From NCBI GenBank assembly GCA_022497155.1, contig MU385714.1, positions 1,054,001-1,118,000 of the forward strand: a stretch of 64,000 bases of DNA, read 5' to 3'. Below, piece by piece: positions 55,470 through 64,000 of this stretch; positions within the stretch are counted from its first letter, which is position 1; each line of letters opens with the position of its first letter. Source of the stretch: Whalleya microplaca (taxonomy: Eukaryota; Ascomycota; Sordariomycetes; Xylariales; Xylariaceae). Position numbers and translations under genes: made by a program. The notes below the pieces were generated by a model. It worked only from the letters and a program-made list of their open reading frames with translations, was not told the DNA's origin and did not search any database.

Positions 55470-56291
55470 GGCGACGACGAGGAATGCGCCGAGCGCAGGC
55501 GACAGAGAGAGAGAAGGATACTGATGTGGACGGGAATGTAGAGGAAACAACAAATGCAAGGAAAGCGACTGTCCCCAGGGTTGCGAACTGGGGAGCAGAC
55601 GAAATACAGTTGTTGTTGGTTGTAGGAAATGGGTAGAGGAAGAGGCGGCTGAAAGTCCACAACAAAATTAGGTAGGATGGAGGACAGTCGGTACTAAGTA
55701 CCAGCCTTGCTGAATTTTTGCGAGGCACGTGCGCTAGTGCGGAAAGTCTGGGTAAAGTCCGGGCCTATTGCGTGTGCGGGGGATCGGATTGTACTGTGAC
55801 GCCGTACTGTACAGATATCGCATGTGCCTGGGCGCGTGCCTGGGCGCGTACCTGGGCGCGTGGCTCGTAAGCACCTTGGAGTCCGACGGTTAGACCTCAA
55901 CCTTCAAGAACGGCTGTGATCTGTATTGACAAAAGGCACCAGTCAGTCTTCCAAATGCTCGATTGTTAGGTAGCGTTTGTTGGGAAGAGATCAGTCCACG
56001 GCGAGAGCAAGGCGGTGCATGTAGAGTAATTTCATCCCAGGCAGCTTCAGATGCTGGACTGGCAAACATTGATGCTACTGCCTTAGGTACTACTGCCAAG
56101 GACCTGGCAAACAATGGCAGTAATTCATCCTATGCAAGGTACAATAGTGAATGGGCATGAGCAAGCAGTGACAATGGCCAGATGACTCACAAGTTTGCAG
56201 AAGAATCAGTGCATTCACTACATAGTCTACCTAGGTACATTATTACGAATTTGGCAAGAGCTTGTATTAGCCAATCAGACATTTTCAAGGT
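55470..56291. promoter_or_regulatory. SCD6 promoter / BCD1 3' region
   Basis: 822 bp. It contains a 12-bp GC-rich tandem repeat (55825-55860) and TACCTAGGTA at 56228-56237. No gene supported. Confidence 0.45.
55825..55860 (+). repeat. 12-bp GC-rich tandem repeat, three units
   Basis: Units TGCCTGGGCGCG, TGCCTGGGCGCG and TACCTGGGCGCG stand head to tail about 360 bp upstream of the SCD6 start. They may act as a promoter element or be simple slippage. Confidence 0.8.
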
Positions 56292-57458
56292 TCAATCCGA
56301 GCCTGAGCTGCTTGTGGTGTCGTTGCCATCCTCTTGTTGCGACCGTGTGTCTGCAACTTCACCATCCTCTTCGCTGGAGTATCCTACAAGTGCCGAACTA
56401 CCTCGTTTTTTCGACTTGCCAGGTCTATCCTTTATGGAATAACCGTCGGGAATGGCTGTTGAGCTAGCTAGTAGGAAACAGATCGTCGGGAACTCTATGA
56501 TGTCGAGCCCAGGGAGAGCAGTAGCTAGCGTATCAGTTGGTAGTAGCGGTATCAGCTTTTGTGACTCTCGTGAAGGCGTTCTTGGTTCGAGAAAAAAGAA
56601 CCGATATTTGTCCTTCTGTGCCTCTTGAGCGTGCAATCCTTGAGATGACGATATCAAGTAGCTCCATGTCGCTGTCGACGGATCTTGCATCACAGATGTA
56701 TGAGCACGCCACGCAGATGTAGTCGGACTCTGGCCGCTTTCTGCAGCTTCTTGTCGGTCATGCGAAGCCTTTCTCTTCTCCTGTGTACGTTCTCTGTCGC
56801 TGAGTTGTCTTTGACGGTGGTATTCTTGGCTCTCTGCGAATCCGACATAAAGCGGTGTCTCATCCAGTATTTTGTGCAATATCCTAGAGGGGTCGGCGCT
56901 CTGACTTCCTCCCATGGGCGACTGCGTCTTCAGTTCAAGCCACTCAACTTGCCAATTGATAGTCCTAGTCCGCCTATTCCAGCTCGACTTGTTCTCCTTT
57001 GCCCGGCTCATGCCATACGGAACTGATGAGACGTTGATTCCAAGATGCTGCAGCCGCTGTATCGAATTCCTATCCCATTTCCGCGAACTATCTTCAAGGG
57101 TGACCCTGCCTCTACTTCGACCCTTGTGAAGGCGAGCTCGTTTGTTCGGCGGGGGGTTCGAGGCTCCATTCTCCTGGGGGAGTATATCCTTCTCCTCCCT
57201 AAGTATCTTCTCAGCCCGCTCGACGGACCGCTCGATCTTGGTCAAGAAATTGTAGTCGTGGTCGATACCAGCGTCTGTCTTCAGCTTCTCTCGAGGTACG
57301 AAGACTGTAGGATCGCGCTCTCCATTGCAAGAGGACCAATTCTTATGCTTCTTCACACATGACAATGAACATGTCCGTGTTCCACATCGGGGGCACCTGT
57401 ACTTCGGTGCTTGGATATGGCAGATAGTGCAAAGCGACGTCAGTAAAGGGTCTGCCAT
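56292..57458 (-). CDS. BCD1: Box C/D snoRNP assembly factor Bcd1 (ZNHIT6)
   Basis: Single exon, 388 aa. An N-terminal HIT-type zinc finger reads CTIC, CPRC, TCSLSC and KKHKNWSSC (residues ~10-44), giving the expected Cys/His set. After a charged linker comes the Bcd1 core with INWQVEWL, DETPLYVGFAES, FFLEPRTPS and LDIIEFPTI. The C-terminal ~50 residues are acidic and Ser-rich. Bcd1 is needed for the stability and assembly of box C/D snoRNPs in the nucleus. Length is close to yeast Bcd1 (366 aa). No introns and no anomalies. Confidence 0.93.
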   Translation of the reverse strand: MADPLLTSLCTICHIQAPKYRCPRCGTRTCSLSCVKKHKNWSSCNGERDPTVFVPREKLKTDAGIDHDYNFLTKIERSVERAEKILREEKDILPQENGASNPPPNKRARLHKGRSRGRVTLEDSSRKWDRNSIQRLQHLGINVSSVPYGMSRAKENKSSWNRRTRTINWQVEWLELKTQSPMGGSQSADPSRILHKILDETPLYVGFAESQEYHRQRQLSDRERTQEKRKASHDRQEAAESGQSPTTSAWRAHTSVMQDPSTATWSYLISSSQGLHAQEAQKDKYRFFFLEPRTPSRESQKLIPLLPTDTLATALPGLDIIEFPTICFLLASSTAIPDGYSIKDRPGKSKKRGSSALVGYSSEEDGEVADTRSQQEDGNDTTSSSGSD

Positions 57459-58310
57459 TGTAGATTGTCGAAGAGTTGGCTCAAGATATGGCTGCGTATG
57501 TACAATGGAAGTATGCCGATGTATCCAGTGTATAAATTATATGGTTGCTACCAACTTACATCACGGCATAATATTATTCGTAAGTCATGTTGGTGCCGTT
57601 GTTGGTGTTTGCGCCAAGTCAATTGAGCATTTCGAGGTTGGGAGCTTCAAAATTCAGGTCCTTGCTCTTATCGATATCTAACCGCTATCTTATCGATTGA
57701 GCTGCAATGAAGCCCACAGATCCACATAACTTTAAGCCTCGAAATATGTATGGATGCCAACCTAGAAACTACCTAAACAAGTCTCCATGTAATACCTACC
57801 TAGGCAGCTAAGACAATGCATGTTTGCATCTATGTACATTTGCCTGCCTCACAAGGGAAGAATAAGAACGGCACTGGCTGACTGGTTCAAAGAGAGAAGC
57901 ATCATGTTATGAGTGTTTGTCATGTTAGTCTCGTCACCTAAGTCTATTGCCATTCTAGTCAGAACAGAGTTCCTGTGAATGAAATTGATCAAGTTTATAT
58001 GTATTGTTTTGATAACGGTACATCTAGATTGCCGTGAACATCAACTGGCAACCAAACCTGCAACAGTGGCCATCGCCCCGGTACAGCGCTCACTGTGGGA
58101 GGCGCAAAAGCAGTATGTGGGTAAGCCACTAAAGTAGGCTTCTTCAATCACGACGGATAACCATCCCGCAATATATGCTACTCTCTTGTTCCTTATCCAA
58201 GGAGGTGGGTATATTTCTCTGGTCTCCGTAGGTACTTAGGTAAAAGGGTAATTAATGTATATGCTATCTAGGATCCTCGCTTCGACTTCATTCCCTTAAC
58301 CCGAAATTAG
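57459..58310. other. BCD1 promoter / F-box gene 3' region
   Basis: 852 bp, AT-rich, with an ACCTACCTAGG fragment at ~57795. No supported gene. Confidence 0.4.
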
Positions 58311-59369
58311 CTAGTCAGTTATCTGGAGCCTCCTTGTTTCCCAACGTCTCTTTATGATACTATTCCCACGGCAGTCATTCTCATATGCTTCGGGTCGAAA
58401 CGGAGTGAGCATCGTCGGTGGTGCTACAAATAACAGCCATGTCCTATCATATGGCGACCAGCAATCGCCAAGCTGGTGGTATGAGACAATGGTAATATTC
58501 AGATGTTCCACATCAGAGTATACTTGTCGGTCGATGGTTGTCGTGAAACCCGTCAAGCAAACGAAGCAGGACCCAGGTGCATTATAACACTCCTTGAAAT
58601 AGCCGTATGGCTGACAAATTAAACCATCCAATGGTAACAGCTCCGGTATCCTCATGGTGTGGTGAGGGTTTCTATACTCGCGGTAGTGTGTCGTAACGTG
58701 GTGGCATATCTCATGGGGATAGGAATGGGATATCGCGTGGCGATTTTCTGCACGAGTTCCACGCAGTAGAAGTGTGTGTGACATAGAGAGGAATAGCTGG
58801 CCTGATATTATTCTAGCTTCCGACTGGATTTCCCAGCCGCCATTGGGAGAAGCAATTTTGACCTCAAGCTGGCTTAGACTTAGTCCCCGTCCAGGTCCAA
58901 AGTAATGCTCATTCAACACGAGACGGGCGTGGTGGAAGCCAATACACAAGTCCCCAGAATTTTCTATCTGGGGCTCGCAGGGCAGCTCCAACCAATGTTG
59001 AGCTCCATTCCTACGGTATGGCGCCCACGATGGCGAAAAGCGATGTAGTCGCCCACAGTCGCAGCAATAGAAGTAACGATGACTGAGGTCCTTCTCCAGA
59101 AGTAGGAGGAGATTCTCGAGGCTATAACCACACAGGCTGGTTGTCGTGCCTGGGAACAATACATAAAACGCCGACTTGCAGGTCAACGATAATGCTGCAA
59201 TCGATTCTGGAGGAAGATGGTTTAATATTGTGATTAAAGCAACTGTGGGCAGGTTCAGCAGGCGTGACCCTGCCTGCTTGTCCACAGAAGGCCGATTACT
59301 TCGTAGACGATTCCATCTTGCTGCCCCCCAAGATACAAGGAATCGGTACACTTCGAGCAATGAAATCAT
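58311..59369 (-). CDS. F-box protein, substrate unknown
   Basis: Single exon, 352 aa. Residues ~35-75 match an F-box (LLNLPTVALITILNHLPPES, then LSLTCKSAFYVLFPG), which would dock on Skp1 in an SCF ubiquitin ligase. A short Cys segment, YFYCCDCGRLHRF, follows at ~98-110, as in many fungal F-box proteins. The remaining ~240 residues have no recognisable repeat or domain; Cys and His are frequent. The first ~25 residues are hydrophobic/basic, but not a convincing signal peptide. Such proteins expand in filamentous fungi. Function unknown. Confidence 0.8.
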   Translation of the reverse strand: MISLLEVYRFLVSWGAARWNRLRSNRPSVDKQAGSRLLNLPTVALITILNHLPPESIAALSLTCKSAFYVLFPGTTTSLCGYSLENLLLLLEKDLSHRYFYCCDCGRLHRFSPSWAPYRRNGAQHWLELPCEPQIENSGDLCIGFHHARLVLNEHYFGPGRGLSLSQLEVKIASPNGGWEIQSEARIISGQLFLSMSHTLLLRGTRAENRHAISHSYPHEICHHVTTHYREYRNPHHTMRIPELLPLDGLICQPYGYFKECYNAPGSCFVCLTGFTTTIDRQVYSDVEHLNITIVSYHQLGDCWSPYDRTWLLFVAPPTMLTPFRPEAYENDCRGNSIIKRRWETRRLQITD

Positions 59370-60239
59370 GAGTTGGCTTGAAAAATGGTAATCCGAGTAA
59401 TCGTTGAGATATGTAGGGGAAGGTGACTCAGGAAGGAAAAGAAATGTTTACCCTGCTATGGCAAGATGTTGGATTAGATCGAAAGAGTTGTGACCCATGA
59501 GCACAATGTTCCTCCTGACTAGGAGCCGACTTATATGCTCTTAGTTAAGCGGTAGCCTTGGTTTAGAGATACGCGCTTTGCAAGCTAGAATAATAGTGAA
59601 TACATTATCTTTGCGTAGTAGCTGTTTATAGGACTACTGTCAAATATTTATCTTATATTAGGGAACTATATCTTATTAGTCGAACCGAGTCAATGTGAAG
59701 GTGTCGATATTGCAGACTAACAAGCGCTATGTAGGCAACATGAACGCCTCGCATTGACCTCTATGAGACGTAATGAGACCACTGAACTTTTAGTCTAACT
59801 TTAGATAATGCTTTCGCGGCCTTGCGTTCACTTAACAATTGGTGTATATTGAAGGTGTTCTACTCAATCACGTTAGCCTAACTCGAATGTACCGGTGAGG
59901 CTTAAGGCATCTGATACCTTTACAGCTTGTAGATATGACCCATGAGCTCAAATATTCCATCTATTATAATGTCGTTATTTACTAAATATTGTAGATTTCA
60001 AACTCCTGACAAGATGTTTACGTGTTTCATTATTATTCAATTCTCATAAGTGGTAGGGATATCGAAGCCATGTATGTAATACAGTACGCACACTGTCCAG
60101 TCTCATGTTCTCGAAAACCTGTGAACATGACTCTTAAGGCAGCAAGTGCTAGCCCGAAATCTCAAAAAACAGCAGCACAACTCGTCTTATCTAACCTTTA
60201 CAAGGCCAAACTCTCATAAATTACACTTATGGCTATATA
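59370..60239. promoter_or_regulatory. Divergent region F-box gene/PLP protein
   Basis: 870 bp, strongly AT-rich between ~59600 and 60000. The short frames show no features. It presumably holds both promoters. Confidence 0.4.
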
Positions 60240-61441
60240 ATGGCCGACAGAGATATGAAAATCGACCCGACAAGAGCCGTGGCTCTAGTATCGCAGATTA
60301 AGAGCGTAAGCGAGCGCATCGCCGCCGTCGCTAACGGTCGAAACGTGAGTCCGTCGGTCACTGGGGCTCGACTCCGGTGCACCACCATTTTCTCACTACA
60401 CTCTTCAGCCCGATGAGGCGTCCTCTCGGCCTTGTTGAACAACTAGCTAAGATTTCCTTTTAAGGTTCGTCTAGTCGCGGTCTCCAAGCTGAAGCCTGCA
60501 AACGATGTCCTAGCTCTGCACCAGCGGGCGTCGCCGCCCCAGGTGCACTTCGGTGAGAACTATGCGCAGGAGCTGAGCCAGAAGGCAGAGCTGCTGCCGC
60601 GGAGCATACAGTGGCACTTCATCGGAGGCTTACAGTCTGGTAAGGCATATTTTCACAATGCTGTTTGATAGGGCAGGGAGCTAGATTCATCCTTGTTTAG
60701 CCTCAAGGGGATGCATTTGGCAAATGTCAAGTGGCACTTCGCTCAGGTGGCATGAAGCAAAGGGGCCTGAATCGAGCCTATATGCCCTCACCCATGTAGT
60801 CGTTATACCTAAGGGACAACTTTACATTGCTACCACATCTCGTTAAAATATACGAGAATGCTGTTTTTCATCGCAGGCACCCACATGTAAACTAACCCAC
60901 CAATCCAGGGCACTGCAAGAACCTCGCCAAGATCCCGAACCTCTGGTGCGTCTCAAGCATAGACACCGCGAAGAAAGCCCAGCTACTCGACAAGCACCGC
61001 GGCGACTTCATCGCCTCCTCCTCCTCAACTTCCTCCCCATCTGACCAGCCGATCCCCAAGCTCAACATTCACGTGCAAGTCAACACGTCCGGCGAGGCCG
61101 CCAAGTCCGGCTGTCCGCCGGGCCAGGAGACCGTGGACCTCTGCCGGATCGTGGAGGCGGCGCCGAACTTGCACCTGCTAGGGCTGATGACGATCGGGGC
61201 GATCGCGCGCAGCGTGGCCACGACGCCCGAGAACGAGAATGAGGACTTCGTCTGTCTGCGCGAGCAGCGCGACCTCGTGGCCCGGGAGCTGGGGCTCGGG
61301 CCGGACAGGGCGCTCGAGCTGAGCATGGGGATGAGCGAGGACTTCGAGGGCGCCATCGCGTTGGGCAGTGATGAGGTGAGGGTTGGCAGCACGATTTTTG
61401 GGGCGCGTCCGCCTAAGAGTGAGGCGAAGATTAAGGAGTAA
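60240..61441 (+). CDS. YggS/PLPBP-family pyridoxal-phosphate homeostasis protein
   Basis: Three exons (60240-60344, 60465-60639, 60909-61441) give 270 aa; yeast Ybl036c is 257. The PLP-binding Lys is K43 in [11 protein letters not shown], right after the first splice. [25 protein letters not shown] (joined by the second splice), [23 protein letters not shown] and the phosphate-binding end [13 protein letters not shown] with VRVGSTIFG follow in family order. These proteins have an alanine-racemase-like barrel, bind PLP and maintain B6 homeostasis without known enzymatic activity. Introns of 120 and 269 bp are long for this window. Exon 3 is GC-rich. Confidence 0.93.
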
Positions 61442-61719
61442 CTAGGTAGTTGAGAAGTGTTCGGGTCTATAGCAGTAGGTAGATACCCCTGAAATCAAAA
61501 GTGATTGTGCGAAGAGCAGCTTTCTGTCACGGGAGGACGTGCTGCGGCTGGAGTGTCTATGTGTGCTACCTGTTCTTCTATCCTGCTATGCTCACTGCTC
61601 ATATACCTAACTCCTTGCTGTTGCCTAGCCTCTCATGATACTAGATGCACTCTGGTTTCCATCGCTATGCGTGACACCCCATTGGGCTCCAAGATTTCTT
61701 TTTTGAATTTTATCTCATA
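61442..61719. other. Convergent 3' region
   Basis: 278 bp between the PLP protein and the GT8 gene. Nothing recognisable. Confidence 0.4.
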
Positions 61720-62974
61720 TCACTCCTGAGCAACGACAGGCACCACAACATTCCTCCACAGCTCCCTCTTCTTCTCGTCCGGGCTCTCCGTCCACTCCTT
61801 CTCAACCTCACTAAACTCATCCCACCAGAGCTTATGCGTAGACTCTATGACATCATCGTTCCACGTCCGGCTCTTCCAGGGCTTGTTGAGGATATAGTGC
61901 AAGATCCTGACGTGGTCGTCGTTCCAAAGGTCTCCGTGGCAGGAGCGCATGGGCTTGAGCGCGTTATAATGGTACGGCAGAGGCTTCCACTTGTTACGGT
62001 AGAGGATGGCGAGCAAGTCCTGGTCGAAGAAGAGCATATTGGGCACGTCCGGGTGCGTGTTCATGGCGTGAATCAGGGCGTCGTACTGCTCCTTTGATGG
62101 CTGCACGATGACCGTCCCACTGTTCAGGAGGTGGTGGTTATTAGGGCTCTCCTCCGTGATCGGCGCCGGTTCGCCCGTCGTTTTGTCCGCCGCCGTGAAG
62201 CCGCAGTTTTCGGGTATCCTAGAGTCGATGAGATTCCAGGATCAGTTCCTGTTCGCCTGGATCTGGACCAGGGCTTCAAATATACGATGCGCCCAACTGG
62301 CACGCAAAGTTTCCGACTTGACTAAACTTACCAGTCCTTACTGTAATGCGGCAGCTTCCGCGGGTTACACGTACAAGCGTGCGTGCTGGCGATCCAACCT
62401 TCGGGTATATCGACGGTCATCATATCGTCGATGTTCTTCAGGATGACCTGATCGCTATCGAGAAGGACGACTCTCTACAAGATCACACCACGTATAGCGT
62501 CAGTCTCGAACCCACATAGACCCACAAACGCCTCCTCACACAGAAACACACACACATAAACACATCCGAGCCATATTACATAGATTACGTCGAACCCAAA
62601 CCACAGCACACAGGCAAAGCGCCTGGCAGACAGGCAGGCGGTCATACCTCATACTCCGTGAAGGACCACGGCGCGAGCTTCTCCCAGGTTCCCTTGTTGA
62701 CCTTGCCGTCACGGGGCGTAGGTTCGATCTTATCGACGACGATGGTGGGGATGCCGGCGGCCTCGAAGGCCTCCATGTACTCCTTGTCCTCCTCGACGCT
62801 GCGGGTAACCATGACCTTGAGCTGGTACCTGCTCTTCTGCTTGCGCAGAGAGTGGTGTAGTACCAGCAGGCCGCCAAAGTAGCCGCGGTTCGTCAGCAGC
62901 GTCGTCCAGATCTTGGTGGGGTCGTACAGCGACCCGTTCCCGTTGGAACCATTTGAACCGTTGGTGGCGGCCAT
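61720..62974 (-). CDS. Family 8 glycosyltransferase (glycogenin-like)
   Basis: Three exons (62974-62648, 62474-62332, 62218-61720) give 322 aa. After a Gly/Asn/Ser-rich start comes the GT-A fold: WTTLLTNRGYFGGLLVLHHSL, KVMVTRSV, then the metal-binding DxD as LLDSDQVILKNID (D115-x-D117), completed by the first splice. HLLNSGTVIVQPS and PNMLFFDQDLLAILY are the typical GT8 motifs, with a His pair around KPMRSCHGDLWND. There is no signal peptide or membrane helix, unlike Golgi GT8 enzymes. It is probably a cytosolic glycogenin-type or related transferase using a UDP-sugar; the acceptor is unknown. The start at 62974 is the first in-frame ATG; upstream in-frame codons are non-ATG. Confidence 0.88.
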
Positions 62975-64000
62975 GTTGCTTCCCGCTGCTGCTATGTGCT
63001 GAATGTCTACTCGGTAAACCAAGGACGGTCTCGGTCTGTCTAGATATCTACTTGCAAGAGAAGATGCAAAAAGATATGTATGAGAAATAGACTTCGATAT
63101 ATCAATAGATCAGGATTCAATTAGCGCAGCGGTTATCGCAACTTTTCCAAGGGAGCAGTGGTGTACTGTAGCGCGCAAACAAATCGAAGCTAGGGAATGA
63201 CAAATGTGAGTAACCCACGCAGCGCTAGGCTAGAGCTAATAGGTGACGCCATTGATAAGATCGTCGGCATTTTCCCAGAAAGGTAATGTAGTACAAAGAA
63301 CCCCCGCGATTAGCCGGCAAATGTGCCGGCCGAGTTGCCATTCGGAGCTCCGAGGGAGCCTGAGACTGAAGACATGAAACCGATCGATAGACTGCGCATT
63401 ATCTATTAGGGAGTTTCAAGTCTATAATTATCGTGGTATAATATTCACGAATTTGGACATTATATAGTTGCCTGGCTCCATATATTAGGAGATAGATCTT
63501 AACATATCTGCATATGAACTGTGGAGAAAACAAGTTTATCTAACATCGACTTCACCCAGTCGTGCATATTCAAGCTGTTCCTGCATTGATTCTACAGTAA
63601 TAAATCCCCGATGGCATGGAACGAAGCAGAGGTATAGTGCCTACATATTGTATCCACCGCCAGATCTATGGAACCACGATCAAGCAGCCAAGAGGATCAT
63701 TGGTGGGTGTATTCCTTCAGGCATAGAGCCAACACCGCGGCCAGCACGCCATCAAGCTATTCGTGTGAGTGGGCACGTCTCTGAGCTCTGATTAGCCAAT
63801 TTAAGGGGCTCGTTGATTCTCACTTAGTATACCATCATGTGGGCAACTCCGCATTAGTCGATATAAGTTGTACCCCTGAGAATGTAGTGCCTTTCAAATA
63901 CGAACTTCAGAGTGCCGACGGTTATGTATTTGTGTACGAATTCGAGTCTAATTCCGAGTCTGATTGGAGTCGATAACATGTTGAGTTTAATTGACTATAG
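62975..64000. other. GT8 promoter and window end
   Basis: 1.03 kb, AT-rich towards the end. No frame with recognisable features and no repeat. A gene continuing past the window cannot be excluded. Confidence 0.4.

Noticed and set aside
1..64000. tRNA genes
   Set aside because: I looked for B-box-like GGTTCGANNCC with a matching A box; partial matches (for example near 19467) lacked the rest of the cloverleaf.

Overview
The window is nuclear DNA from a filamentous ascomycete (Pezizomycotina). Evidence: genes of fungal-only type (PPR protein, Ima1, SesB-NACHT-WD40 protein), many short GT-AG introns (mostly 46-75 bp) with CTRAY-like branch sites, pyrimidine-rich promoters, and intergenic TACCTAGGTA palindromes. 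A Sordariomycete is my best inference; the species cannot be named from sequence alone. I rebuilt 23 protein-coding genes. Every spliced model gives a coding length divisible by three and keeps family motifs across the junctions. One gene relic is also present. No rRNA, tRNA, CRISPR array or intact transposon was seen.

Layout. 0-8.3 kb: MTR4 RNA helicase (-), COX8 (+), a mitochondrial PPR protein (-) and mitoribosomal mS23/Rsm25 (+), so three mitochondrial genes in a row. 8.5-20.5 kb is accessory-looking: a truncated MIT-domain relic, a large NOD-like receptor (alpha/beta-hydrolase, NACHT, WD40), a divergent fructosamine-kinase-like gene, an MFS drug/H+ antiporter, then 1.65 kb of repeat-bearing gene-free DNA. 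20.5-30.3 kb: ALG14 (-), IMA1 (+), SCS7 sphingolipid alpha-hydroxylase (+) and the RBM39/Rsd1 splicing factor (+). 30.3-36.1 kb has no convincing gene; it holds a 39-T tract and an unusual repeated element, and probably includes the long leader of the next gene. 36.1-42.8 kb: a coiled-coil protein of unknown function (+), a 99-residue protein (-) and a vWA-domain protein (-). 44.2-57.5 kb: YSH1 (-), TAF4 (+), a NIT2-like amidase (+), SCD6/LSM14 (-) and BCD1 (-). 58.3-64 kb: an F-box protein (-), a YggS/PLPBP-family PLP protein (+) and a GT8 glycosyltransferase (-).

The genes do not form one pathway. RNA metabolism is strongly represented (MTR4 exosome cofactor, YSH1 cleavage factor, RBM39-like splicing factor, SCD6 translational repressor, BCD1 snoRNP assembly), together with TFIID. 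The parts least explained by known housekeeping functions are the receptor island at 9.7-18.9 kb and the 5.8 kb gene-free region at 30.3-36.1 kb.
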